Below are positions 1-8,535 of a stretch of 38,882 bases of DNA, one piece after another. Both the position numbers and the translations under genes were made by a program. Position 1 is the first letter of the stretch. Every line of letters starts with the position of its first letter. Source of the DNA: Prochlorococcus sp. AG-347-L19 (GTDB lineage: Bacteria; Cyanobacteriota; Cyanobacteriia; PCC-6307; Cyanobiaceae); contig QCCO01000010.1 of NCBI GenBank assembly GCA_003278895.1, forward strand, positions 1 to 38,882. Direction: 5' to 3'. The notes beneath the pieces are model-generated. The model was not told where the DNA came from. It saw only the letters and a program-made list of their open reading frames with translations, and searched no databases.

Positions 1-337
1 TTAAATAGGGATGTTTTATTGCATAATTTGGTGGTAATAAAACTTGAGCCATTATTCTTATACAAAAATCAACATCATTAGATACGTGCATTTGTTGACA
101 GTCTAAAAAGGCTACTGAATCAAGTCCATTAAATTTCCTCGCAATTGAAGCGGGGAAACATGCATTTAAATCTTTTGTAGCTGTGAATGTAATGGATAAT
201 ATGTTCGTTTTAATAAGATTGTTGCGAGAAATTAATTCATCAATTAGTTCCACTACCGCACCTTCTATTTCCTTAACAGAATTCCCTGATGCTGTAGTTG
301 CGCCGCGAATAAATGTAATTTTATAATCATCTTTCAT
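1..337 (-). CDS. aroH: Chorismate mutase, AroH type (3' end cut by window edge)
   Basis: The protein resembles the small trimeric AroH chorismate mutase of Bacillus, which converts chorismate to prephenate for phenylalanine and tyrosine synthesis. The visible N-terminal part has the family's opening IRGATT, the central FTATKDLNACFPA block and the QQMHV segment followed by CIRIM. The frame is still open at base 1, inside the family's terminal (H)xYLxxAxxLRPDL region, so only the last few residues are missing. I chose the ATG at 337. Another in-frame ATG at 349 would add four residues. The gene lies just downstream of sppA on the same strand, so the two are probably co-transcribed. Confidence 0.85.
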   Translation of the reverse strand, partial: MKDDYKITFIRGATTASGNSVKEIEGAVVELIDELISRNNLIKTNILSITFTATKDLNACFPASIARKFNGLDSVAFLDCQQMHVSNDVDFCIRIMAQVLLPPNYAIKHPYL

Positions 338-356
338 TTTTTTATGCATATTTGAT

Positions 357-1166
357 TTAAGGCTTGTATAACCAAAGTACTTTATTGGATGAGTCAAACT
401 CAAAAAAGATATTATTGATAATTTTTTCAATTACTCTACTCCCAGGAATTAGTCCAAGTATTTTCTTCTTCTTCTTGCCAAATGTTAAGGGCTGAATTTT
501 AGGATCAATATTAACCATTTCTGCAGCTAGCTCCCTTGCAATAAATTCATCTCCAACCTTATCAACAAGGCCAAGTTCGAGTGCTTGTGTTCCAGTGAAA
601 ATTCTTCCATCAGCAAATTTTCTTACTTCTTCAACAGGTAAATTCCTTCCTTCAGCAACAGCTTCAGTAAATTGTTTGTAACTTTCATCAATAAGCCCCT
701 GTAGTAGAGCTCTACCTTCCTCACTAAGAGGTTTATCTGGAGAAAGTATGTCTTTAAATACACCGCTTTTAACAGTCTCAAATTTAATCCCGATTTTATC
801 TAATAATTCAGATAAATTATTTCCTCTTATAATCACACCAATTGATCCTGTAATTGTGCCTGGATTAGCAACTATTTTGTCAGATGCAACACCAATGTAA
901 ACTCCTCCTGATGCTGAGATGTTCCCAAAACTAGCGATGACTTTACATCCTTTATGTTTTAGTCTTTTAATAGCAGAGTATATTTCTTGGCTATCCCCAA
1001 CAGTACCCCCTGGAGAATCAATTCTCACGATTAAAGCAGGAAATTCTCTATCCTCAATTTGTTTAAGAGCTTTAAGGACTGAAACTCTTGTTGAACTTGT
1101 AATAGGCTCATCAATTACTATGCGAGCTATTCTTTTTTTTGACTTTCGTCTAAAAGGCCAAATCAT
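357..1166 (-). CDS. sppA: Signal peptide peptidase SppA, short form
   Basis: This is a 269-residue serine protease of the SppA/S49 family, which clears cleaved signal peptides and, in cyanobacteria, has been linked to thylakoid protein turnover. The family core is clear: RIDSPGGT near residues 48-55, the nucleophile region SASGGVYI with Ser86 the likely nucleophile, and Lys138 in SGVFKD as the likely general base. The length fits the short single-domain class rather than the duplicated E. coli form. A basic start (MIWPFRRKSKKR) replaces an obvious transmembrane anchor, so the enzyme may be only peripherally attached to the membrane. It ends 7 bases before the first possible aroH start. Confidence 0.92.
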   Translation of the reverse strand: MIWPFRRKSKKRIARIVIDEPITSSTRVSVLKALKQIEDREFPALIVRIDSPGGTVGDSQEIYSAIKRLKHKGCKVIASFGNISASGGVYIGVASDKIVANPGTITGSIGVIIRGNNLSELLDKIGIKFETVKSGVFKDILSPDKPLSEEGRALLQGLIDESYKQFTEAVAEGRNLPVEEVRKFADGRIFTGTQALELGLVDKVGDEFIARELAAEMVNIDPKIQPLTFGKKKKKILGLIPGSRVIEKIINNIFFEFDSSNKVLWLYKP

Positions 1167-1218
1167 TCTTTTAAGGTAAATTCATAAAACTACTTTAAAA
1201 AGACTATCAGCAGACCTA

Positions 1219-2160
1219 ATGAATTCAATCCTAAATTGGTTTTTAATGATACTCCCTTTTGCACTTTGGGGTACTTCAATGGCGGCAATGACTCCTTTAG
1301 TATCTAGTGCTGGGCCAGAGTTTGTGGCTTCTTTAAGATTACTTCCTGCAGGGATTCTTGTTCTAATAACAACATATTTGTTTAAAAGAGATTTAAAAAT
1401 TTATAAGTGCGATTTGAAGTGGTTTTTTGTTTTTACGATTGTAGATGCCACTTTTTTTCAGTTGTTTTTAACTTATGGTATTGAAAAAACAGGAGCAGGT
1501 TTAGGTTCTGTTTTAATTGATTCTCAACCGCTTTTGGTTGCTATTTTAGCGAGGGCAATTTTTGGGAATTTAATTAATCCAATAGGATGGTTAGGACTAC
1601 TATTTGGCTTGGGAGGAATAGTATTTTTGGGAGTTCCACAAGAATTTTTAGGGAATTGGTGGTTGATGTCTGATAAGTCTATAAATGATGTCGCTTTTAA
1701 CTTTGGAGAACTTTGGATGCTTGCAGCTTCTCTCGCTATGGCATTAGGAACAATTTTAATTAGATTTACTTGCACTAAAAGTGATCCAGTCGCAGTTACA
1801 GGTTGGCATATGGTTTTGGGGAGTTTACCATTAATCATTAAGCATTGTTTAAAATCAAATTTCTCAATAATTCCAGATTGGTCAATATTTGATTGGGGAC
1901 TTATGTCATTTGCAAGTATTTTTGGAGGAGCAATAGCTTATGGATTGTTTTTCTACTTTGCTAATAATAAAGAAATAACTGGATTTAGCACTCTTGCATT
2001 TTTAACACCTGTATTTGCTCTTCTCAGTGGAGGTGTTTGGTTAGATGAAAGACTCAGTATTGTTCAGTGGATAGGAGTGGTGTTTGTTCTTATCTCAGTA
2101 TTTTTTGTCAGCCAGAGAAAGAGTTTATGGGAAAATAAATTTTCTGATACTACTATTTAG
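1219..2160 (+). CDS. EamA/DMT-family transporter
   Basis: This 313-residue integral membrane protein has about ten hydrophobic segments in two halves, the usual layout of the drug/metabolite transporter (EamA, formerly DUF6) family. The first segment carries FALWGTSMAAM and the last half ends with the family-typical WLDERLSIVQWIGVVFVLIS. The substrate cannot be read from sequence; members export amino acids, nucleosides or other small metabolites. It is divergent from sppA across about 50 bases. It opens a rightward run with the two glycosyltransferase genes downstream (28 bases to the next start). Confidence 0.88.
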   Translation: MNSILNWFLMILPFALWGTSMAAMTPLVSSAGPEFVASLRLLPAGILVLITTYLFKRDLKIYKCDLKWFFVFTIVDATFFQLFLTYGIEKTGAGLGSVLIDSQPLLVAILARAIFGNLINPIGWLGLLFGLGGIVFLGVPQEFLGNWWLMSDKSINDVAFNFGELWMLAASLAMALGTILIRFTCTKSDPVAVTGWHMVLGSLPLIIKHCLKSNFSIIPDWSIFDWGLMSFASIFGGAIAYGLFFYFANNKEITGFSTLAFLTPVFALLSGGVWLDERLSIVQWIGVVFVLISVFFVSQRKSLWENKFSDTTI

Positions 2161-2188
2161 TTAGTTTATTTTAGTAAAAAGTCTAATA

Positions 2189-3265
2189 ATGCGAATAGTT
2201 TTGATTAGTACTCCAATAGGGTTCTTGGGGAGTGGTAAAGGTGGTGGAGTTGAATTGACTTTAAATTCTTTAGTTTCAGGTTTAATTTCTTTGGGTCATA
2301 ATGTTGAGGTTGTAGCTCCAAAAAATTCTAAGTTAGTTGAAAGTAATGTAAAAGCAAAATTACATTTTGTGGAAGGTGAAGATCAAATTAGTTGGCAGCA
2401 TCAAAATTATGATTCGCCCGTGAGTATCCCAGATAATTCTCTTTTAGCAGGCATGCTTGAAAAGGGATTAGATATCGCTAAACATGCAGATGTATTGTTG
2501 AACATGTCCTATGATTGGTTGCCTATTTGGATGACTTTAAACTTAGAGATACCCATTGCACACATTATTAGTATGGGCTCTGAAAGTTCAGTAATTAGTA
2601 ATTTAATCTCTAAGGTATATGCTAAATATCCAAATAATTTTGCTTTTCATTCGAAAATACAAGCTAATGATTATCCATTCATAAAAAAACCAACAATTAT
2701 TGGGAATGGCTTTAATTTAGATAATTATATTTTTCAAGATTCAGTGAAGGGACCATTGGCATGGGTTGGAAGAGTCGCTCCGGAGAAAGGTTTGGAGGAT
2801 GCTGTTTATGTGGCAAATCAACTTGGCGAAAAATTAAAAGTTTGGGGATTTATAGAAGATGAGATTTATGCCTCAAAGATAGAAAAATCATTCCCTAAAG
2901 GAGCTATAGATTGGATGGGGTTTTTACCAACCAATGAATTACAAAAAGAACTTGGTAAGTGCAGAGGGTTGCTAAATACTCCGAAATGGAATGAGGCATA
3001 TGGGAACGTAATTGTTGAAGCTTTAGCATGTGGGGTTCCTGTTGTAGCGTATAAAAGGGGAGGACCTAGTGAAATTATTCAGCATGGCCAAACAGGTTAT
3101 CTTGCTGAGCCTGATGATAAAAAAAATATGCTTTCTTATGTAGAGATTATTGAAAAAATAAATCGTCAGAAATGTAGAGAATGGGTAGAAAAAAATGCCT
3201 CTTCAGATATATTTGCTAACAAGGTTGTGAACTGGCTTAATAAGGTAATGCATGAATATAAATAA
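2189..3265 (+). CDS. GT4-family (group 1) glycosyltransferase
   Basis: This is a 358-residue GT-B fold enzyme that transfers a sugar from a nucleotide-sugar donor, probably in cell-surface polysaccharide or glycolipid synthesis. The N-terminal acceptor domain begins with a GKGGGVELTL loop. The C-terminal donor domain has WVGRVAPEKG and the GT4 signature NEAYGNVIVEALACGVPVV, with the E(x7)E pair formed by the Glu residues of NEAYG and VEALA, followed by GGPSEII. Donor and acceptor are not deducible. It sits 6 bases upstream of an ArnT-like transferase, which supports a shared envelope-glycan role. Confidence 0.9.
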   Translation: MRIVLISTPIGFLGSGKGGGVELTLNSLVSGLISLGHNVEVVAPKNSKLVESNVKAKLHFVEGEDQISWQHQNYDSPVSIPDNSLLAGMLEKGLDIAKHADVLLNMSYDWLPIWMTLNLEIPIAHIISMGSESSVISNLISKVYAKYPNNFAFHSKIQANDYPFIKKPTIIGNGFNLDNYIFQDSVKGPLAWVGRVAPEKGLEDAVYVANQLGEKLKVWGFIEDEIYASKIEKSFPKGAIDWMGFLPTNELQKELGKCRGLLNTPKWNEAYGNVIVEALACGVPVVAYKRGGPSEIIQHGQTGYLAEPDDKKNMLSYVEIIEKINRQKCREWVEKNASSDIFANKVVNWLNKVMHEYK

Positions 3266-3271
3266 TATTAA

Positions 3272-5077
3272 ATGATTCTTCTTAACTCAAAAAAAAGGCT
3301 CATTAACTTATTGATAGCTTTATTTTGTGGGATCATTATATTTTTCTTAGGTTTAGGCACTACAGGACTGGTGGATGAAACTCCCCCTTTATTTGCCGCT
3401 GCAGCAAGGGCAATGAGTGAATCTGGTGATTGGTTAACTCCAAAAGTCAATGGAATATTCCGTTTTGATAAGCCTCCACTGATATATTGGCTAATGGGTT
3501 TTTTTTACTCATTACCAAAAAACGAGATTTGGGATAGTTTTGGGACACTCTCAGCAAGACTTCCTTCAGCTTTGGGATCATTATTTTTAATGTTGATGAT
3601 TGGAGATACTTTGTTTTGTTGGCCTCAAAAGGGTGATAGGCAATTTCTCACCCCAATCGTTGCATCATTAAGCTTTGCTTTGTCTCCACTAATAATTATC
3701 TGGAGTAGAACTGCCGTGAGTGATGCCCTTTTAACTGGCACCTTAGGGATTAGCCTGCTTTTGTTTTGGAGAAGGATGGCAAGTGATGGTAATGATCAAT
3801 GCATTTCAGCCTGGCTATTTTTAGGGTTTGCAATTCTAACTAAAGGACCTGTTGCATTTGTGTTGGCATTTCTGACTATTACATCTTTCTTGTTAAGTCA
3901 GAAGAATTGGAAAATATTGCTTAGTAAGATAAATCCTAAGAAAGGTCTTTTAATAACAATACTAATAAGTGTTCCATGGTACATTTTAGAACTAATTAAA
4001 GAGGGAAAGCCTTTTTGGGATAATTTTTTTGGTTACCATAATTTTCAAAGATATACCTCAGTTGTAAACAATCATGCTGAACCATTTTGGTTTTTTCTTT
4101 ACATAATGATATTGGCTTCATTACCATTCACCCCTTTTTTGTTTCATGGGATATTCCAGGCCTTTAAGGATTTCTTTAAAAATTCAACAGAAAGTTGTGA
4201 TATCTCTGACACCCTTTACACCTATTCTCTATGTTGGTTAATATCTGTTTTAATCTTCTTTAGTCTTTCTGCTACAAAACTACCAAGCTATTGGCTACCA
4301 GCAATTCCAGCGACTGCATTATTAATAAGTAATAGCTTTATAAGCTTAAAAAATACAAATAAAAGTTATTTATATTTTTGGATTTTTAATATTTTAATTT
4401 TGTTTGGTTTCTCAGTAGCATTCTTTTTCTCGAATATTTGGTTGAGTTCAATTAATGATCCCGAAATGCCTAATCTTGCATCCGAACTTATAAACTCTGG
4501 GATTATTTTCAAAGCTAAATTGCTCTTTTCTTCATTTACCCTTCTTGCAATAATCTTATTTTCTTTAAAATCTAGAAATATTATTCTTTATCTCCAAATT
4601 GTACTTTTAATTGGACAATCTTATTTGATGACGCCAATTAGAAAATTAGCAGATACTTCAAGGCAATTACCTTTAAGAAATATCTCAAAATTAATTTTAG
4701 ATATTCGCGAGGGAAGGGAAACTTTAGCAATGATCGGGATAAGAAAACCTTCATTACATTACTATTCGAGACAAATAGTTTTTTATGAACCAAATACGGA
4801 AGAGGGATTAATTAATCTGTCAGAAAGGCTAAATACTGATAGGAGGAAGAATTATGAGGATCAACCCGATTATGAATACAAATCTCTATTGGTCGTGATA
4901 GATGAATACTCTACCCGCCGACCGCAATGGTCAAAAATTAATCATCAAAAATTGGGCAAATTTGGGATTTATAATTTATGGCGAATTCAAAAAAGTGATT
5001 TAAGTGAGTATTCGAGATTTTTAGTTAAAAGTGGTTATAAATCTGACTGGGAAAATAGAAAAGTTGAAAAATTTTAA
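3272..5077 (+). CDS. ArnT/PMT-like membrane glycosyltransferase
   Basis: This 601-residue polytopic protein has roughly ten or more hydrophobic segments. It resembles the GT-C enzymes of the ArnT/dolichyl-phosphate-mannose transferase class (PF02366/PF13231), which move a sugar from a polyprenyl-phosphate carrier onto lipid or protein outside the membrane. The first periplasmic loop has the family signature: an acidic pair in VDETPPLFAAA followed by the conserved FDKPPLIYWL. The C-terminal 130 residues are mostly soluble. The start is 6 bases after the upstream GT4 gene. Whether lipid A is the acceptor is unknown; marine picocyanobacteria have simplified lipopolysaccharide. Confidence 0.85.
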   Translation: MILLNSKKRLINLLIALFCGIIIFFLGLGTTGLVDETPPLFAAAARAMSESGDWLTPKVNGIFRFDKPPLIYWLMGFFYSLPKNEIWDSFGTLSARLPSALGSLFLMLMIGDTLFCWPQKGDRQFLTPIVASLSFALSPLIIIWSRTAVSDALLTGTLGISLLLFWRRMASDGNDQCISAWLFLGFAILTKGPVAFVLAFLTITSFLLSQKNWKILLSKINPKKGLLITILISVPWYILELIKEGKPFWDNFFGYHNFQRYTSVVNNHAEPFWFFLYIMILASLPFTPFLFHGIFQAFKDFFKNSTESCDISDTLYTYSLCWLISVLIFFSLSATKLPSYWLPAIPATALLISNSFISLKNTNKSYLYFWIFNILILFGFSVAFFFSNIWLSSINDPEMPNLASELINSGIIFKAKLLFSSFTLLAIILFSLKSRNIILYLQIVLLIGQSYLMTPIRKLADTSRQLPLRNISKLILDIREGRETLAMIGIRKPSLHYYSRQIVFYEPNTEEGLINLSERLNTDRRKNYEDQPDYEYKSLLVVIDEYSTRRPQWSKINHQKLGKFGIYNLWRIQKSDLSEYSRFLVKSGYKSDWENRKVEKF

Positions 5078-5325
5078 CAAAGTCTTTTTTTAAGAAGAGC
5101 ATTTTTTAAATCATCAATGCTGCACTTGCTTGGGATATCAATCTTATTTAAATCTTCCATTAATTCGAGATCGATTACAGAATCTTCGGCTAAAAAACTA
5201 AAAACTTCATTAATGGTTATTCCCATATCTTGAGCCATCTCTGAGATAAGCCTTAGGGTATCCCTCCTCACAGAAATCCTTAGATCTAAAGGGATATATT
5301 CATTTTCAGGGTTTGCTGACTTCAT
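5074..5325 (-). CDS. Small protein, ribbon-helix-helix-like
   Basis: This is an 83-residue protein of unknown function. The stretch LDLRISVRRDTLRLISEMA followed by MGITINEVFSFLA looks like the strand-helix-turn-helix layout of CopG/Arc-type DNA-binding proteins, so a small repressor or antitoxin is possible. No toxin gene is adjacent. Its stop overlaps the stop of the converging glycosyltransferase gene by 4 bases. Confidence 0.6.
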   Translation of the reverse strand: MKSANPENEYIPLDLRISVRRDTLRLISEMAQDMGITINEVFSFLAEDSVIDLELMEDLNKIDIPSKCSIDDLKNALLKKRLC

Positions 5326-5418
5326 ACCCTAAATCTTAAGACATTATGTAGTTATCAGGATATAAACTTTACAATATTCATTAATCATGCTGGCCGTATA
5401 AACTTTCTTCTAACTTGT

Positions 5419-6339
5419 TTAAAGAAATAAATTCATAATCACTTTTAAAAGCGGTATTGTAATTATTGAAATTAAAGTTGTAGTAAAGAGAATTTTTGAA
5501 GCTATTTTTTGTTTCACACCATAAGCCTCTGCCATTAATATTGTGGATATTGCTGTTGGAGTTCCTGCCTGAAGAATTACCGCTGATGATTGATAAAAAT
5601 TAAAATTTAAAGATTTGCATATAAAAAAAATAATAAAAGGAAAAATAAATAATTTTATTAAAATTGAAAATTTAATTTCTTCATTTAGATCCAAAATCCT
5701 TCCCTTTTCATTTGTGATAATTCCAAGTCTTGTACCCACAATTATTATTGCCAAAGCAATAACTATTCTTGCAGGAATCCAAAGATAATTGCCTAAAATT
5801 TCATCTATTTGGAAAAAATATGCAAGAAGTACGCCTATAATCCCTCTCGATGCAGGGCTATTTATCAATGCATTTAATAGTCCTTTGACATTTGGGATGT
5901 TATTGCTGTTTGATTTTTCTTGAAGAAAAAAAGGTCCAAATATCCAAGCGAAAAGTGTTGTCCCTAAATCAAATCCAATAGTGAAATTTATAGTTGTTGA
6001 AGGTAGAAGAGCTAGCGCAATTGGTATTCCAAGAAATGATGTATTACCTATTAGGCCTGCTAGCTGCAAGGTGTAATTTGGAAGCCTTTTTTTAAATATT
6101 GGGATTATATTTATTAAAGTTATTAAAAATCCAATTACAGAGAATGCTAAAAATGCACTTTTGATTAGGTTTATATCTATGCCTTCCTTTAACAAGAGAC
6201 CCATTACACTTAATGGAATTCCAAATCTTATTAGAGGTCTTGCAATATATTTTGAAATCTTTGGATTCTTTTTCCCGACAAGAAAACCAAGGATTAAGAA
6301 AGGGATAATATTTATGAAAAGAGAAGAGATGGTATTAAT
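5419..6339 (-). CDS. AEC-family permease with an abnormal or missing start codon
   Basis: This is a membrane transporter of the auxin efflux carrier (AEC) family, with about ten hydrophobic segments and the typical GLIGNTSFLGIPIALAL and QAGTPTAISTILMAEAYG blocks. The first in-frame ATG is at 6204, which gives 261 residues and loses the first one to two membrane segments. The frame stays open upstream to a TAA at 6361-6363 and encodes a good first segment (INIIPFLILGFLVG) plus RPLIRFGIPLSV, giving the usual ~300-residue family length. That extension has no ATG, GTG or TTG. Possible rare starts are ATT at 6339 and ATA at 6315. The given start is therefore tentative; a decayed start is the alternative. 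Confidence 0.72.
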   Translation of the reverse strand: MNTISSLFINIIPFLILGFLVGKKNPKISKYIARPLIRFGIPLSVMGLLLKEGIDINLIKSAFLAFSVIGFLITLINIIPIFKKRLPNYTLQLAGLIGNTSFLGIPIALALLPSTTINFTIGFDLGTTLFAWIFGPFFLQEKSNSNNIPNVKGLLNALINSPASRGIIGVLLAYFFQIDEILGNYLWIPARIVIALAIIIVGTRLGIITNEKGRILDLNEEIKFSILIKLFIFPFIIFFICKSLNFNFYQSSAVILQAGTPTAISTILMAEAYGVKQKIASKILFTTTLISIITIPLLKVIMNLFL

Positions 6340-6408
6340 TAGATATTTATTAAAGCAATATTAACTTGCCGTAGCGCAGTACAAAGTTTTTTCTAGTTCA
6401 GTTAGAAT

Positions 6409-6663
6409 TTAAATTATTTTCCAGATCGCTTTGTCAGGAATTAAAGGTGGTTGATATAAATTTTCTGGTTCTTTAGTCAAAACTCTCCATGTAGGAACTC
6501 GACAAGTTACGTAAGCAGGACTTTCTATTAAAACGCCTGGTTTCTCATCAAAAGTACAAGTAAATCCTTCTTTCCAATATCCACCACTATTAAGGCTACC
6601 TTTAAACCAAACCCAGCATTTTGAAGTTTTCAAAATCAGCAAACTTTTTTTTATTTTAATCAA
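6409..6663 (-). CDS. Hypothetical protein, 84 aa
   Basis: I do not recognise this protein. It is rich in Trp, Pro and aromatic residues and has three cysteines (in SKCWVW, FTCTF and VTCRV). Its ordered, non-repetitive composition suggests a real small folded protein rather than chance. It has no clear signal peptide; the start is basic and Leu/Ile-rich. It lies in a leftward series with the SemiSWEET-like gene. Confidence 0.55.
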   Translation of the reverse strand: MIKIKKSLLILKTSKCWVWFKGSLNSGGYWKEGFTCTFDEKPGVLIESPAYVTCRVPTWRVLTKEPENLYQPPLIPDKAIWKII

Positions 6664-6708
6664 GATTTAAATAAATCTAAAATTTATTACTTAAAAAATT
6701 TTTTTTAC

Positions 6709-6972
6709 TTATTTAAATTTTTTTGAAAAATATATTTTAGAAATTAATATCAATAGATTTAAAATCAGGGTAATTAAATTTGCTATTAATATTGGTGTGG
6801 AAGAAATTTTATAACCGTAAATAATCCAGGACAAAACACCGATAATAAACATTATTAATGTTGTCAGAGAAACATCATCTGCCTTTTTTGTTTTTAAAGT
6901 TTTTATTAATTGAGGTAGAAATGCCGCTGTTGTTAGAATCGCTGCAAAATATCCGAAAATATCTACATTCAT
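6709..6972 (-). CDS. SemiSWEET/PQ-loop small transporter
   Basis: This 87-residue protein has three membrane segments, the size of a bacterial SemiSWEET, which works as a dimer to pass sugars or related small solutes. The PQ-loop motif is in the first segment (AAFLPQLIKTLKTKKADDVSL), and the second segment has the typical SWIIYGYKI. The substrate is unknown. It begins 20 bases after the stop of the peroxiredoxin-like gene, so the two may be co-transcribed. Confidence 0.85.
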   Translation of the reverse strand: MNVDIFGYFAAILTTAAFLPQLIKTLKTKKADDVSLTTLIMFIIGVLSWIIYGYKISSTPILIANLITLILNLLILISKIYFSKKFK

Positions 6973-6992
6973 AAAAATATTTTTTAAAAAAA

Positions 6993-7727
6993 CTATTCTT
7001 TAATTAAATCAGATAAAAACCCTAAAGGATCGCTCATGTTTGATGAATATCCAAGAACATCACTTGAAAAAAATTTATAAACAACTTGATTTTGATCATT
7101 TAATAAGAAGGAAGCTCCTCTTTGAGGAAGGTATTTTTCATTAAGAATATAATCACTCCAATTTTGGATTATTTCGTTCATATTGTTTAATCTAAATGTT
7201 GCTAATTCAAATGGTCTCAAATAACCATCTCCGAAAAACTTTTTAAAAGAATTACCTGAAAATTTTAGAGAATTTAAAATGTTAATTTTGTCAAACTCTG
7301 AATAGATTTGCTTTGCTTTTTTGTCGCCCGTGTAACCTCTAATCACTTCTTTAATTGTTTTTAAAGAATTTATTCCAGATAGCATCAAAAGCATATTTAT
7401 CCATCCTCCTAAACCTATATTTAATCCTCTTGAAACTTTGAGATTATTATGGATTTGGTTATTAGAAACAACTATTAAATTTTCTTTACTAAAGCCAGTA
7501 AATTTACAAAATTTTTCTTTCCCATTCTGGCTCCCAATAGCAATTGCAAAAATATCTAAGTTTTTATCTTTATTTTGATCAATAAAACTTTTCAAATTTA
7601 TTGCATATTCAAAGCTATCAAAATCACCCAACAAACCAAATAAAACAATTAATTTGTATTTTTTCTGCCCGTTAAAGTTAAATTCTTCAACAAGATTTTT
7701 GAGATTATTTTGAAATTCCTCAGTCAC
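6993..7727 (-). CDS. Peroxiredoxin-like (AhpC/TSA-related) protein
   Basis: This 244-residue protein matches the cyanobacterial peroxiredoxin-like group (PRX-like2/AhpC-TSA-related) in outline: a thioredoxin-like first half with KYKLIVLFGLLGDFDSFEYA, then a helical part, then QRGASFLLNDQNQVVYKFFSSDVLGY. No peroxidatic Cys-x-x-Cys or Pxxx(T/S)xxC motif is seen where catalysis would need it, so peroxidase activity is doubtful. It is divergent from isiB with 140 bases between them, so a shared iron- or redox-responsive control region is possible. Confidence 0.7.
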   Translation of the reverse strand: MTEEFQNNLKNLVEEFNFNGQKKYKLIVLFGLLGDFDSFEYAINLKSFIDQNKDKNLDIFAIAIGSQNGKEKFCKFTGFSKENLIVVSNNQIHNNLKVSRGLNIGLGGWINMLLMLSGINSLKTIKEVIRGYTGDKKAKQIYSEFDKINILNSLKFSGNSFKKFFGDGYLRPFELATFRLNNMNEIIQNWSDYILNEKYLPQRGASFLLNDQNQVVYKFFSSDVLGYSSNMSDPLGFLSDLIKE

Positions 7728-7867
7728 GATGTCTTAAGTGTTTTATAAATTATTCTCAAAAAATTTTTCTTACCTTGATTAGTATAAAATTTTACATGAA
7801 AAAGTTTTTAAAGAAATTAATTTAACGTTTTTAGATTTTATTATTTTAATGTAAACATTTTGAAGTT

Positions 7868-8392
7868 ATGACTGTAGGAATTTATTACGCAACTACAACT
7901 GGAAAAACTGAAGACGTAGCTGATCGTCTTCACAACTTTATCTCTTCAGCAGAAGCACCTAAAGATGTATCTGATGTGGATGATCTTTCAGAATTTGAAG
8001 GTCTTGATGGAATTATCTGTGGGATACCTACATGGAATACTGGTGCCGATGAAGAAAGATCTGGAACTGCATGGGATTCAATCTTAGAGGATATTGGTGA
8101 ACTAAGTTTATCAGGGAAAAAAGTTGCAATTTTTGGTTTAGGAGACTCTTCTACATATACAGAAAATTATTGTGACGCGATGGAAGAACTTCATAGCTAC
8201 TTCACTAAAGCAGGCGCCGAAATGGTCGGTTATGTTGATAAATCTTCTTATACATTTGATGAGTCTAAAAGTGTTATAGGAGAAAGCTTTTGTGGATTAC
8301 CACTTGATGAAGATAGTGAATCTGATTTGACCGATTCGCGTCTTGAAACATGGGCATCTCAGCTTAAGGGTGAAATCCCCGCATTGGCATAA
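7868..8392 (+). CDS. isiB: Flavodoxin IsiB
   Basis: This is a 174-residue long-chain flavodoxin, the FMN protein that replaces ferredoxin as photosystem I electron acceptor under iron limitation. The phosphate-binding loop is YYATTTGKTEDVA at residues 6-18. The FMN ring loops are PTWNTGADEE near residue 56 and GLGDSSTYTENYCDAM near residue 97. The acidic composition is normal for the family. The IsiA-like pcb gene follows 143 bases downstream on the same strand, echoing the isiAB cluster of freshwater cyanobacteria in reversed order. Confidence 0.96.
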   Translation: MTVGIYYATTTGKTEDVADRLHNFISSAEAPKDVSDVDDLSEFEGLDGIICGIPTWNTGADEERSGTAWDSILEDIGELSLSGKKVAIFGLGDSSTYTENYCDAMEELHSYFTKAGAEMVGYVDKSSYTFDESKSVIGESFCGLPLDEDSESDLTDSRLETWASQLKGEIPALA

Positions 8393-8535
8393 GCTTTCTC
8401 AGATATTACTTTCCTAGTTTGTAACATTTGTTCTTTCAAAATATGTTTTTTTTACATAAGTAATTAAATCTGTAAAGAACATGTAAAAACAATACTGATA
8501 AGCAATATGCTCAATTTGCTGTTTACTTAAATCAA

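Noticed and set aside
6364..6408. Possible small RNA remnant (GCCGTAGCGCAGTAC)
   Set aside because: A locally GC-richer patch, but it does not fold into a tRNA or a terminator-like hairpin.
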